This document shows positions 55,217-63,977 of a stretch of DNA of 64,000 nucleotides, one piece after another (within the stretch, counting starts at the first letter, position 1; the number at the start of each line of letters is the position of its first letter). Under the pieces are notes generated by a model. The model saw only the letters and a program-made list of their open reading frames with translations, did not search any database and had not been told where the DNA came from. Source of the stretch: Phytobacter diazotrophicus (GTDB lineage: Bacteria; Pseudomonadota; Gammaproteobacteria; Enterobacterales; Enterobacteriaceae); NCBI GenBank assembly GCA_004346725.1, contig SMDE01000001.1, positions 62,001 through 126,000 on the forward strand, read 5' to 3'. The position numbers and the translations under genes are program-made.

Positions 55217-55700
55217 CACACACCCGAATATCGCGGCCTTTCTCGACATGCTGGCCTGGTCAGAAGGAACGGCAACGCACCCGCTGACGAAAAATCGCGG
55301 CTATGACGTGATTGTTACCGGGCTGGATGGTCGCCCCGAAATATTCAGTGATTACCGCGATCACCCGTTCGCCGGTGGCCGGGCGGCAAAAGTCTTTAAC
55401 CGTCGCGGCGAGAAGTCCACGGCGTCAGGGCGCTATCAGCAACTTTACCGCTACTGGCCGCACTATCAGAAACAGCTTTCCCTGCCGGATTTCAGCCCGC
55501 TGTCACAGGACAGGCTGGCTATCCAGTTAATCAGTGAACGCGGTGCACTGGAGGATATCCGGGCCGGGCGTATTGAACGGGCCATTTCACGTTGTCGCAA
55601 TATCTGGGCGTCGCTGCCGGGGGCCGGTTATGGTCAGCATGAGCACACGCTTAACAGTCTGATCACCGTGTGGCGAACCGCAGGCGGGGGGATGGCATGA
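55203..55700 (+). CDS. K: P2-type endolysin K
   Basis: It cuts peptidoglycan at lysis. The 165-residue lambda-R-type muramidase or transglycosylase has the catalytic glutamate in FLDMLAWSEGTATHPLTKNRGYDVIVTG and GRYQQLYRYWPHYQKQLSLPDFSPLSQDRLAIQLI. There is no signal peptide, so it needs holin Y. It overlaps both Y and lysB. Confidence 0.94.
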   Translation: MPAINTHPNIAAFLDMLAWSEGTATHPLTKNRGYDVIVTGLDGRPEIFSDYRDHPFAGGRAAKVFNRRGEKSTASGRYQQLYRYWPHYQKQLSLPDFSPLSQDRLAIQLISERGALEDIRAGRIERAISRCRNIWASLPGAGYGQHEHTLNSLITVWRTAGGGMA

Positions 55701-56140
55701 AAACACTATTCATTCTGCTGGCGCTGGCCGTGCTGGCGCTGTTATGGATGCGGCACGAAAACAGCACGTTACAGGCGTCCTTTGAGAAAGCGAACCGGGT
55801 CGCCAGTGAGCAAAAGACACTGGCCCGTATGCTGAAAAATCAGCTCCGTGTAGCCACTGACCGGGCGGATAAAAACGAGCGGGCGCAGGTGGATATGCGC
55901 CGGAAACTGGACGCTGCCGCGCAACGTGACGCCGAGCAGGAAAAAACCATCACGAGGTTACTGAATGAAAATGACGAGTTTCGCCGCTGGTATGGCGCTC
56001 TGCTTCCTGATGCTGTGCGCCGGTTGCACCACCGCTCCGCCTGCGTCGACGCCGGTGATTGTTTACAACGGCTGCCCGAAAGTGAGCCTGTGCCCGATGC
56101 CGGGCAGCGACCCCCAGACGAACGGCGATTTAAGCGCTGA
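55697..56140 (+). CDS. lysB: P2-type LysB, i-spanin-like lysis regulator
   Basis: A 147-residue protein with an N-terminal membrane anchor (MKTLFILLALAVLALLWM) followed by a long coiled coil. This is the arrangement of an inner-membrane spanin (Rz type). ATG 55697 overlaps the K stop by 4 bases. lysC is embedded in its second half in another frame. Confidence 0.88.
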   Translation: MKTLFILLALAVLALLWMRHENSTLQASFEKANRVASEQKTLARMLKNQLRVATDRADKNERAQVDMRRKLDAAAQRDAEQEKTITRLLNENDEFRRWYGALLPDAVRRLHHRSACVDAGDCLQRLPESEPVPDAGQRPPDERRFKR

Positions 56141-56255
56141 TATTCGTCACCTTGAGCGCGCGCTGGAGCGTTGCGCGCTACAGGTGAAAACCGTCAAACA
56201 ATGCCAGGATGATTTAGATGCTGAAACCCGACAGCCTGAGAAAAGCCCTGACTGA
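55965..56255 (+). CDS. lysC: P2-type LysC, outer-membrane spanin lipoprotein
   Basis: A protein of 94-96 residues read in a different frame within lysB and past its end. It has a lipoprotein signal peptide (TSFAAGMALCFLMLCAGC) with lipobox LCAGC, then a short proline-rich part (TTAPPASTPVIVYNGCPKVSLCP) and a charged helix. With LysB it would bridge the two membranes and fuse them at lysis, as Rz/Rz1 do. ATG 55965 or 55971 may be used. Confidence 0.85.
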   Translation: MKMTSFAAGMALCFLMLCAGCTTAPPASTPVIVYNGCPKVSLCPMPGSDPQTNGDLSADIRHLERALERCALQVKTVKQCQDDLDAETRQPEKSPD

Positions 56256-56685
56256 TGCCGTGCCGGTGCTGCGCAATAACCCCGATATGCTGCGCCTGTT
56301 TATCGACAGTGGCAGCCTGGGTGCAACGCTGGCCGCGTCTCTGTCCTTTGAAAAACGTTACACGCTCAATGTGGTGGTGACGGATTTCAGCGGCGAGATT
56401 GACCTGCTGCTCGTGCCGGTGCTGGCGTGGCTGCGTGAGCAACAGCCCGACATCATGACCACGGACGAGGGGCGGAAAAAGGGCTTTACGTGGATTGCTG
56501 ATATCAACAATGACAGCTCAATGGATATCAGTATCAGCCTGTTACTGACCGAGCGCACACGGGTGAGCCAGGTCGGTGACGCGCTGTACGTTGATAACAT
56601 CCCGGAACCGGCGCCCCCGGAACCGGTGACCCGCCCCATGGCACTGTATATGCGCGACGAACTGGTGAGTCAATGGGATGAGTGA
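56218..56685 (+). CDS. R: P2-type tail completion protein R
   Basis: A 155-residue protein needed to finish the tail at its head-proximal end. Family pattern: MLKPDSLRKALTDAVPVLRNNPDMLRLFIDSGSLGATLAASLSFEKRYTLNVVVTDFSG. It overlaps lysC by 38 bases and S by 8. Confidence 0.93.
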   Translation: MLKPDSLRKALTDAVPVLRNNPDMLRLFIDSGSLGATLAASLSFEKRYTLNVVVTDFSGEIDLLLVPVLAWLREQQPDIMTTDEGRKKGFTWIADINNDSSMDISISLLLTERTRVSQVGDALYVDNIPEPAPPEPVTRPMALYMRDELVSQWDE

Positions 56686-57133
56686 CGACATCTTTACGCC
56701 ATTTGATAACAGAATCGCGGCGCTGATTGCCACGCTGTCACCGGCGGGGTGTCGCCGTCTGAGTGCGGAGATTGCCCGGAGGCTACGCCAGCAACAGCAA
56801 CAGCGAATTAAATCTCAACGTGCGCCGGATGGCACGCCGTATGAGGCACGAAAGCCGCAGGCCATCAGGGGAAAAAAGGGACGGGTAAAACGGGAAATGT
56901 TCGCGAAACTTCGCACCGGTCGTTACATGAAGGCCATCGGCAACGACAGTGAGGCGGCGGTGGAATTTACCGGTAAGGTGCAACGCATCGCCCGTGTTCA
57001 CCAGTACGGGCTTAAGGATAAGCCGGGGCCAGGCGGTAAGCCCCTGCTTTATCCGCATCGCCCCCTGTTGGGTTTCTCTGCGTCTGACCAGAAAACAGTT
57101 GAGGAGGCGATAATTAATCACCTCGCCGGTTAG
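56678..57133 (+). CDS. S: P2-type tail completion protein S
   Basis: A 151-residue basic protein (LSPAGCRRLSAEIARRLRQQQQQRIKSQRAPDGTPYEARKPQAIRGKKGRVKREMFAKLRTGRYMK) that acts with R in tail completion. The arginine/glutamine-rich helix and the RQPDGTPY-like segment are typical. It is the last gene before the V promoter region. Confidence 0.93.
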   Translation: MSDDIFTPFDNRIAALIATLSPAGCRRLSAEIARRLRQQQQQRIKSQRAPDGTPYEARKPQAIRGKKGRVKREMFAKLRTGRYMKAIGNDSEAAVEFTGKVQRIARVHQYGLKDKPGPGGKPLLYPHRPLLGFSASDQKTVEEAIINHLAG

Positions 57134-57142
57134 CACCGGTCA

Positions 57143-57197
57143 GTTGTGTCATCTGTGACAAAACCCCCTCACATTGCCGCCGGATCTGTCCGGCGGC
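57143..57197 (+). promoter_or_regulatory. Late-promoter motif and hairpin before V
   Basis: GTTGTGTCATCTGTGACA (57143-57160) contains the motif shared with the O and FI leaders and TGT/ACA half-sites. It is followed by a perfect 9-bp hairpin (GCCGCCGGA-TCTG-TCCGGCGGC, 57176-57197) ending 12 bases before the V start. The hairpin could end the upstream transcript or affect V translation. Confidence 0.55.
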
Positions 57198-57209
57198 ATC
57201 CTTTCCGCT

Positions 57210-57851
57210 ATGAACACACTTTCATCTATTCAGGAACTCGCCCGCGCACTGCGCAACATGATCCGCACCGGCGTTATTGTCGAAACCGACCCTGACACCG
57301 GGCGCTGTCGTGTGCAGACCGGCGGCATTGTTACCGACTGGCTCCAGTGGCTGACACACCGGGCCGGTCGCTCGCGCACGTGGTGGTCCCCGTCTGTCGG
57401 CGAGCAGGTGCTTATTCTGGCCGTGGGCGGTGAACTGGATACTGCGTTTGTGCTGCCGGGCATTTTCTCTGATGACCACCCCGCGCCGTCTGCCTCGGCG
57501 GACGCCTGGCATGTTGCTTTCCCCGATGGTGCGGTCATTGAGTACGAACCGAAAACCAGCGCCCTGACGGTCAGCGGCATAAAAACCGCTGACGTGATGG
57601 CATCAGAGTCTATTACTGCCACGGTGCCGGTGGTGCTCGTCAAAGCGGCGGAGCGTATCACTATGGACACCCCGGAGGTGGTCTGTACCAACAAACTGAC
57701 CACCGCCACCCTTGAAGTGAAGAAAGGCGGCACTATGCGCGGCAACATCGCGCACACCGGCGGCATATTTACATCGAACGGCGTGCAGGTCGATGACCAT
57801 GATCACGGCGGCGTGCAAAGGGGCGGGAGCTGGACGGAGGGCACCAAATGA
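57210..57851 (+). CDS. V: P2-type baseplate spike protein V
   Basis: The membrane-piercing tip of the tail. The 213-residue protein has an N-terminal OB-fold (MIRTGVIVETDPDTGRCRVQTGGIVTDWLQWLTHRAGRSRTWWSPSVGEQVLIL) and a C-terminal beta-helix. The spike end has DDHDHGG (a HxH iron-binding apex pattern). ATG 57210 is preferred over 57174, which lies in the hairpin before V. The end overlaps W by 4 bases. Confidence 0.93.
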   Translation: MNTLSSIQELARALRNMIRTGVIVETDPDTGRCRVQTGGIVTDWLQWLTHRAGRSRTWWSPSVGEQVLILAVGGELDTAFVLPGIFSDDHPAPSASADAWHVAFPDGAVIEYEPKTSALTVSGIKTADVMASESITATVPVVLVKAAERITMDTPEVVCTNKLTTATLEVKKGGTMRGNIAHTGGIFTSNGVQVDDHDHGGVQRGGSWTEGTK

Positions 57852-58195
57852 CAGCACGCTATATCGGTATGAGCCGCAGCACCGGCAGGACAATCACCGA
57901 CGCGGAACACATCAGCCAGAGCGTGAGTGACATTCTGCGCACGCCGGTGGGGTCGCGTGTGATGCGCCGTGAATACGGTTCGTTACTGTCGGCGATGATT
58001 GACCAGCCGCAGACCCCCGCCCTTGAGCTGCAAATTAAGGTTGCCTGTTACATGGCACTGCTGAAATGGGAACCGCGCGTCACGCTGACTGCCATCGCCA
58101 CGGAACGTCAGTTTAACGGGGGAATGGTCGTCAGTCTGACAGGTCAGGTCGCGGATACCGGCACCCCGCTTTCTTTAACCATCCCTGTGAGTTAA
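57848..58195 (+). CDS. W: P2-type baseplate protein W
   Basis: A 115-residue homologue of T4 gp25, a lysozyme-like wedge protein that links baseplate and sheath. Pattern: SQSVSDILRTPVGSRVMRREYGSLLSAMIDQPQTPALELQIKVACYMALLKWEPRV. Conserved order V-W-J-I. Confidence 0.94.
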   Translation: MTARYIGMSRSTGRTITDAEHISQSVSDILRTPVGSRVMRREYGSLLSAMIDQPQTPALELQIKVACYMALLKWEPRVTLTAIATERQFNGGMVVSLTGQVADTGTPLSLTIPVS

Positions 58196-58198
58196 GCC

Positions 58199-59107
58199 AT
58201 GACAATTATCGATCTGAACCTGCTCCCCGCGCCGGATGTGGTGGAAACACTGGACTACGAGACCATTCTGGCAGCACGAAAGGCGACCTTTATTTCGCTG
58301 TATCCGCCGGAGCAACAACCCGCTGTGGCCCGCACACTGTTACTGGAGTCAGAGCCGATTGTTAAGCTGCTGGAAGAGAATGCCTACCGTGAAGTTATCT
58401 GGCGTCAGCGTGTCAATGAGGCGGCGCGGGCGGTGATGCTGGCCTATGCCGAAAAAACGGATCTTGATGTGCTCGGCGGTAATTTTAATGTCGCGCGACT
58501 CGTTGTGACCCCTGCCGACGATACCGCCATTCCGCCGGTGCCTGCCGTCATGGAATCTGACACGGATTATCGTCTGCGTATTCAACAGGCGTTTGAAGGG
58601 CTGAGCGTCGCCGGTTCCGTGGGGGCGTATCAGTACCATGGCCGTAGCGCTGACGGGCGCGTTGCTGACATTTCTGTCACCAGTCCGTCGCCCGCCTGCG
58701 TGACCATTTCCGTGCTGTCACGTGAAAACAACGGCGTCGCGTCTGATGAACTGCTCGCGGTGGTGCGCAATGCCCTGAATGCCGAGGATGTCAGGCCGGT
58801 CGCTGACCGGGTGACGGTACAGCCTGCCGAAATCGTGGCGTACCAGATTGACGCCACGCTTTATCTTTACCCCGGCCCGGAAAGCGAGCCTGTCCGCGCC
58901 GCTGCCGTGAAAAAGCTGGAGGCGTACATCAGCGCGCAACACCGTATCGGGCGCGACATTCGCCGGTCAGCCATTTATGCCGCGCTCCATGTGGAGGGGG
59001 TGCAGCGCGTGGAGCTGACCGCGCCGCTGGCTGACATCGTGCTCAATAACACGCAGGCGTCATTCTGTACTCGTTACGCGATTACGGTCGGGGGTTCGGA
59101 TGAGTGA
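58199..59107 (+). CDS. J: P2-type baseplate protein J
   Basis: A 302-residue wedge protein of the gp6/J family. Landmarks: LDYETILAARKATFISLYPPEQQPAVARTLLLESEPIVKLLEENAYREVIWRQRVNEAARAVMLAYAEKTDLDVLGG. It builds the periphery of the baseplate. It overlaps I by 8 bases. Confidence 0.95.
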   Translation: MTIIDLNLLPAPDVVETLDYETILAARKATFISLYPPEQQPAVARTLLLESEPIVKLLEENAYREVIWRQRVNEAARAVMLAYAEKTDLDVLGGNFNVARLVVTPADDTAIPPVPAVMESDTDYRLRIQQAFEGLSVAGSVGAYQYHGRSADGRVADISVTSPSPACVTISVLSRENNGVASDELLAVVRNALNAEDVRPVADRVTVQPAEIVAYQIDATLYLYPGPESEPVRAAAVKKLEAYISAQHRIGRDIRRSAIYAALHVEGVQRVELTAPLADIVLNNTQASFCTRYAITVGGSDE

Positions 59108-59630
59108 TGACCGTCTCCTGCCGGTGGGCTCCTCGGCACTGGAGGTGGCCGCCGCCCGCGCCTGCGCGGAAATCGAAAAAACGCCCGTCAGTCTTCGCAC
59201 CCTGTGGAATCCTGACACCTGCCCGGCAAACCTGCTGCCGTGGCTGGCCTGGGCGTTTTCCGTTGACCGGTGGGATGAAAAGTGGCCGGAGCTGACAAAG
59301 CGCGCCGTTATCCGTGATGCGTGGTTTATTCACTGCCATAAAGGCACCCTCGGTGCCGTCCGGCGGGTGGTGGAGCCGCTCGGCTACCTCATCAACATCA
59401 CGGAGTGGTGGGAAACCAGCGATCCGCCGGGGACGTTTCGCCTGGATATCGGCGTGCTGGAAAGCGGCATCACCGAAGAAATGTATTACGAGATAGAGCG
59501 CCTGATTGCTGATGCAAAACCGGCCAGCCGTCACCTGATCGGCCTGAATATTATTCAGGATATCCCCGGCTGGCTGTTCACCGGCGGCGTGGCCTGTGAC
59601 GGCGACATTATTACGGTTTACCCCGGATAA
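59100..59630 (+). CDS. I: P2-type tail protein I
   Basis: A 176-residue baseplate protein that connects tail fibres to the wedge. Pattern: LPVGSSALEVAAARACAEIEKTPVSLRTLWNPDTCPANLLPWLAWAFSVDRWDEKWPE. It is followed after 10 bases by the tail fibre gene. Confidence 0.94.
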   Translation: MSDDRLLPVGSSALEVAAARACAEIEKTPVSLRTLWNPDTCPANLLPWLAWAFSVDRWDEKWPELTKRAVIRDAWFIHCHKGTLGAVRRVVEPLGYLINITEWWETSDPPGTFRLDIGVLESGITEEMYYEIERLIADAKPASRHLIGLNIIQDIPGWLFTGGVACDGDIITVYPG

Positions 59631-59640
59631 GTGAGGACTG

Positions 59641-61587
59641 ATGAGCACAAAATTTAAAACTGTTATCACCACTGCCGGTGCGGTAAAGCTGGCGGCGGCC
59701 ACGCTGCCGGGTGGTAAGAAAGTCAATATCACCGCAATGGGCGTTGGTGATGGTGGCGGTATTCTGCCAGTGCCGGATGCGGGTCAGACCCGTCTCGTTA
59801 ATGAGGTCTGGCGTCATGCCCTGAATAAAATCAGCCAGGATAACCGGCACAGTAATTATGTTGTGGCCGAGCTGGTTATCCCGCCGGAGGTGGGCGGCTT
59901 CTGGATGCGTGAGCTGGGGCTTTATGACGATGAGGGGACGCTGATTGCCGTCTCCAACATGGCCGAAAGCTATAAACCGGAACTGGCCGAGGGGTCAGGC
60001 CGTGCGCAGACCTGCCGCATGGTCATCATTGTCAGCAGTGTCGCCTCGGTGGCGTTATCCGTTGATTCCACGATGGTGATGGCAACGCAGGATTATGTGG
60101 ATGATGCGATCTCGGCGCATGAAAAATCCCGTCGCCATCCCGATGCGACCACACAGGAAAAGGGTTTTACTCAGCTCAGCAACGCGACCGACAGTGAGGC
60201 CGACAGTCTGGCCGCCACGCCAAAAGCGGTAAAAATCTCCATGGACAATGCCAGCGCGCGACTGGCGAAAGAGCGGAACGGCGCGGACATTCCTAATAAG
60301 CCCCTGTTTGTACAAAACATCGGTTTACAGAATACGGTAAACAGAGCGGAAAATGCCGTCCAGCGCACCGGCGATGCGATGGCCTGGCTCGATGTCATTG
60401 GCGAAATCCATGCAGGGTCAGTGCGCGTTAACACACCTGCCTCACCGTCTGTGCAGGGACTGACGATTGACTGGAACGGTGTCGGGTTCGGTGCCGCAGG
60501 GCTGACCAATAACCGGGGGCTGGGTACGGGTGGCTTTATTTTTCGCACCGTGGATTCAACCAATAAAACTGAATATGGTCGCGTCACCTTTAATGAGCTG
60601 GGGGAGATTTTTGCCGGGCGTAACATCTATGCCGGGTCCGCTAAATTCGCCATTGATGGTAACAGCTACGGCACCATCTGGGGGACAGGTGGCAACAGTG
60701 AATGGTTGTCCAATAATCTGAATGCCCGCTTCGGTGCCATTCCGGTGAACAATGCCACGGGGGATATTTCCGGTCCCGCCTGGGGCGGTTTATTGTCCGC
60801 GCATCTGGCGGAAAAATGGCGGGGGATCCAAAGCCAGTTTGCTGCAATCCCGGTTGATAACCCGTCGGGGAATATTCGTGGGAGTGCCTGGGGAAACGAC
60901 TGGCTGTCGAATTATCTCGCACGCACATTCCAGCCCAGAGGCGATTATACCCCGGCGGGCGAGGCGTACACGAAAGCGATCAGTGACGGGCGTTTTCTGC
61001 GACTGACTGGCGGCACACTGTCCGGTCAGGTGGTATCAACCAGTCCCGATAACTACCGGTTACGAATGAGTGACCGCGCCTTTTTTTTCCGCTTTGATGG
61101 CGCTTCTTTTTACCTGATGAAAACCGCCAAGGGCGACCCGGACGGACTCTGGGATAATACCCGACCGCTGATCGTGGATGCGGAAACCGGGCGGGTAACG
61201 CTGCCGCATATGTCAATGGTGGATGGTTATCTCAAGGTTGGCAATACGGGAACGGTCATTTCAACGGACGGCAATATCTTTGGCACCCGCTGGGGTGTGG
61301 GTGGCGCCTGGCTGGGGGATGCCATTGATGCGCGAATGAATGCCGTGCAGGCGCGCGCGGATGATGCCTGGAATAAGGCAAACGACGCCCAGATTAACCG
61401 CGTGGTGGATGTGCGTTTTACCGCCGAGCATCAGGTGGGGGCAGTCGGTGTGCGTGACTATCGCAACGGCAACACCGTTCTGACCGGATTTGTTAACAAA
61501 GACGGCGATTATTCCGTTGAGGATCTGTACTGGAGCTATATCCAGGTTTACCGCAACGGCCAGTGGCTGACCATCGGGAGAGGATAA
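59641..61587 (+). CDS. H: P2-type tail fibre protein H
   Basis: The receptor-binding fibre. The 648-residue protein has a conserved N-terminal baseplate-binding domain (1-150; FKTVITTAGAVKLAAATLPGGKKVNITAMGVGDGGG). A collar with the repeat start RHPDATTQEKGFTQLSNATDS follows, then a variable shaft. The shaft holds a 36-residue repeat (FGAIPVNNATGDISGPAWG / FAAIPVDNPSGNIRGSAWG, near 365 and 401). The C-terminal tip ends VRDYRNGNTVLTGFVNKDGDYSVEDLYWSYIQVYRNGQWLTIGRG. The distal part sets host range and is probably exchanged between phages. Confidence 0.9.
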   Translation: MSTKFKTVITTAGAVKLAAATLPGGKKVNITAMGVGDGGGILPVPDAGQTRLVNEVWRHALNKISQDNRHSNYVVAELVIPPEVGGFWMRELGLYDDEGTLIAVSNMAESYKPELAEGSGRAQTCRMVIIVSSVASVALSVDSTMVMATQDYVDDAISAHEKSRRHPDATTQEKGFTQLSNATDSEADSLAATPKAVKISMDNASARLAKERNGADIPNKPLFVQNIGLQNTVNRAENAVQRTGDAMAWLDVIGEIHAGSVRVNTPASPSVQGLTIDWNGVGFGAAGLTNNRGLGTGGFIFRTVDSTNKTEYGRVTFNELGEIFAGRNIYAGSAKFAIDGNSYGTIWGTGGNSEWLSNNLNARFGAIPVNNATGDISGPAWGGLLSAHLAEKWRGIQSQFAAIPVDNPSGNIRGSAWGNDWLSNYLARTFQPRGDYTPAGEAYTKAISDGRFLRLTGGTLSGQVVSTSPDNYRLRMSDRAFFFRFDGASFYLMKTAKGDPDGLWDNTRPLIVDAETGRVTLPHMSMVDGYLKVGNTGTVISTDGNIFGTRWGVGGAWLGDAIDARMNAVQARADDAWNKANDAQINRVVDVRFTAEHQVGAVGVRDYRNGNTVLTGFVNKDGDYSVEDLYWSYIQVYRNGQWLTIGRG

Positions 61588-62129
61588 TGTCAGAGTCTTA
61601 TATTACGCTGAAAAATTTCAGGGCGTGCACACCCGCCACGCCAGAACAACGGGAGCTGGCAAAACAGAATGTTTTGTTTCTGATGGATGAAAGCGGCGCG
61701 GACTGGTATGAAAGCCAGCGTCATTTTTCACCCGATACGATGAAAATCGGCTACGACGGGCGGGGCATTATTAAAGTGATTGCCACAGGTTTTACCGATG
61801 TGTCGTCCCTGTGGCCGGACGGCCTGAGCGTTTCCGAGGTGGAGAATAACGAAGAAAACCGCCGCGTGGATAATACGGGGAACTGGGTCTATGACGGGGA
61901 AAAAATTATCCCCCGCGTGTATACCCCGCAGGAATTACAGACACAGGCAGAAAGTCAGAAGACACGTTTACTGGCTGACATTGCGACCCGCATTGCCCCC
62001 CTCCAGGATGCGGTTGAACTCGGTATTGCCAGTGATGAGGAGGTGGCAACCCTGACGGCGCTGAAAAAGTACCGTGTACTGGTAAACCGCGTTGACCCTG
62101 CCGCGCCGGTCTGGCCGGAACACCCCTGA
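61587..62129 (+). CDS. G: P2-type tail fibre assembly protein G
   Basis: A 180-residue chaperone that folds or attaches the tip of H. The N-terminal part (MSESYITLKNFRACTPATPEQRELAKQNVLFLMDESGADWYESQRHFSPDTMKIGYDGRGII) and the Caudo_TAP-type C-terminus (LQDAVELGIASDEEVATLTALKKYRVLVNRVDP) are typical. ATG 61587 overlaps the H stop (TAATG), coupling the two. A hairpin terminator follows. Confidence 0.92.
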   Translation: MSESYITLKNFRACTPATPEQRELAKQNVLFLMDESGADWYESQRHFSPDTMKIGYDGRGIIKVIATGFTDVSSLWPDGLSVSEVENNEENRRVDNTGNWVYDGEKIIPRVYTPQELQTQAESQKTRLLADIATRIAPLQDAVELGIASDEEVATLTALKKYRVLVNRVDPAAPVWPEHP

Positions 62130-62134
62130 AAAAA

Positions 62135-62158
62135 GCGGGCGCTGCCCGCGTTATTGTT
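62135..62158 (+). terminator. Terminator of the H-G transcript
   Basis: GCGGGC-GCT-GCCCGC followed by GTTATTGTTT, 6 bases after the G stop, with an A-run upstream. Confidence 0.7.
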
Positions 62159-62163
62159 TCTTC

Positions 62164-62208
62164 TGTTGTGTCATTCCTGAGCCAGTCCGAATCTGTGGCT
62201 GCACAACA
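62164..62208. promoter_or_regulatory. Late-promoter motif before FI
   Basis: TGTTGTGTCA (62164-62173) is the same word as before O. Its inverse, CACAACA, occurs at 62202-62208, giving a 7-bp inverted pair. This is the position of the P2 F late promoter. CCAGGAG before 62256 is the FI ribosome binding site. Confidence 0.6.
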
Positions 62209-62255
62209 CATCCCCCCGGACAATAGCACTCACCCTAAACCCAGGAGTTAAACGG

Positions 62256-63446
62256 ATGAGTGACTTTCACCATGGCGTGCAGGTCGTCGAGATTAACGAC
62301 GGCACACGCGTCATTTCCACCGTCTCTACGGCCATTATCGGTATGGTCTGCACCGCCAGTGATGCCGATGCGGCGACCTTTCCCCTTAACGAGCCGGTAC
62401 TGATTACCAATGTCCAGAGCGCCATCGCAAAAGCCGGTAAAAAAGGCACGCTGGCGGCCTCCTTACAGGCCATCGCTGACCAGTCAAAACCGGTGATTGT
62501 CGTTGTGCGTGTGGCTGAGGGCACCGGCACCGATGAAGACGCGGCCCTCGCGCAGACCCTTTCCAACATCATCGGCACCACGGATGAGAACGGTAAATAC
62601 ACCGGCCTCAAGGCACTGCTGACCGCTGAAGCGGTTACCGGCGTTAAACCGCGCATTCTCGGTGTGCCGGGTTTTGATACGCTGGACGTGGCGACGGCGC
62701 TTGCCCCTGTCTGTCAGAAGCTGCGCGCCTTTGGTTATGTCAGTGCGTGGGGCTGTAAGACGGTATCTGACGCCATCAAATATCGCGACAATTTCAGCCA
62801 GCGTGAGCTGATGGTTATCTGGCCAGATTTTCTCGCCTGGGACACCGTGAGCAATGCGACCGCCACGGCTTACGCCACCGCCCGCGCGCTCGGTCTTCGC
62901 GCGTACATTGACCAGTCTGTCGGCTGGCACAAAACCCTCTCTAACGTTGGTGTGCAGGGCGTGACCGGCATCAGTGCCTCGGTCTTCTGGGATTTGCAGG
63001 AGCCTGGCACCGATGCGGATTTACTCAACGAGGCGGGCGTGACCACGCTGATCCGCAAGGATGGTTTCCGCTTCTGGGGTAACCGCACCTGCTCCGATGA
63101 CCCACTTTTCCTGTTTGAGAACTACACCCGCACGGCACAGGTTATCGCTGACACGATGGCGCAGGCGCACATGTGGGCGGTCGACAAGCCCGTTACCGCA
63201 ACGCTCATCCGCGACATCGTGGACGGTATCAATGCCAAATTCCGCGAACTCAAAACCAGTGGTTATATCGTGGATGCGACCTGCTGGTTTGACGAAGAGG
63301 CTAACGACAAAGACACCCTCAAGGCCGGAAAACTGGTTATCGATTATGACTATACGCCGGTTCCCCCGCTGGAAAACCTGACCTTACGTCAGCGTATCAC
63401 TGACAAATACCTCGCCACTCTGGTGACAGCGGTCAACAGCAACTAA
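62256..63446 (+). CDS. FI: P2-type tail sheath protein FI
   Basis: The contractile sheath subunit, 396 residues, the same length as in P2. It begins MSDFHHGVQVVEINDGTRVISTVSTAIIGMVCTASDADAATFPLNEPVLITN and ends TPVPPLENLTLRQRITDKYLATLVTAVNSN. The interlocking N- and C-terminal arms are conserved. Confidence 0.96.
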   Translation: MSDFHHGVQVVEINDGTRVISTVSTAIIGMVCTASDADAATFPLNEPVLITNVQSAIAKAGKKGTLAASLQAIADQSKPVIVVVRVAEGTGTDEDAALAQTLSNIIGTTDENGKYTGLKALLTAEAVTGVKPRILGVPGFDTLDVATALAPVCQKLRAFGYVSAWGCKTVSDAIKYRDNFSQRELMVIWPDFLAWDTVSNATATAYATARALGLRAYIDQSVGWHKTLSNVGVQGVTGISASVFWDLQEPGTDADLLNEAGVTTLIRKDGFRFWGNRTCSDDPLFLFENYTRTAQVIADTMAQAHMWAVDKPVTATLIRDIVDGINAKFRELKTSGYIVDATCWFDEEANDKDTLKAGKLVIDYDYTPVPPLENLTLRQRITDKYLATLVTAVNSN

Positions 63447-63458
63447 GGAGCCTGACAA

Positions 63459-63977
63459 ATGGCAATGCCGCGCAAACTCAAATACATGAATGTTTTTCTG
63501 GACGGTTACAGCTATCAGGGGGTGGCCGATTCCGTCACGTTGCCAAAGCTGACCCGCAAGCTCGAAAACTGGCGCGGGGCGGGGATGAACGGTGTCGCGT
63601 CGGTGGATTTCGGTCTCGACGATGACGCCCTGTCGATGGAATGGTCGCTCGGCGGCTTCCCGGATGAGGTTATCTGGACACTGTACGGTGCGACGGGGGT
63701 CGATGCTGTGCCGATCCGTTTCGCCGGCTCCTACCAGCGCGACGATACCGGCGCAATTGTGGCGGTCGAGGTGCTCATGCGTGGCCGCCAGAAAGAAATC
63801 GACACCGGAGACGCGAAACAGGGTGAAGACACCACGTCGAAAATCTCTGTTGTCTGTACCTATTACAGACTCACGGTTGACGGTAAGGAGCTGGTCGAGA
63901 TCGACACCATCAACATGATTGAGAAAGTGAACGGTGTCGACCGGCTGGAGCAGCACCGCCGTAATATCGGCCTGTAA
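63459..63977 (+). CDS. FII: P2-type tail tube protein FII
   Basis: The inner tube subunit, 172 residues, the same length as in P2 (MAMPRKLKYMNVFLDGYSYQGVADSVTLPKLTRKLENWRGAGMNGVASVDFGLDDDALSMEWSLGG). AAGGAGCCTG precedes the start. The next gene expected is E/E', just past the window end. Confidence 0.96.
   Translation: MAMPRKLKYMNVFLDGYSYQGVADSVTLPKLTRKLENWRGAGMNGVASVDFGLDDDALSMEWSLGGFPDEVIWTLYGATGVDAVPIRFAGSYQRDDTGAIVAVEVLMRGRQKEIDTGDAKQGEDTTSKISVVCTYYRLTVDGKELVEIDTINMIEKVNGVDRLEQHRRNIGL

Noticed and set aside
62130-62255. Cargo gene at the P2 Z/fun position between G and FI
   Set aside because: The gap is only 126 bases and holds a terminator and a promoter, with no open frame.
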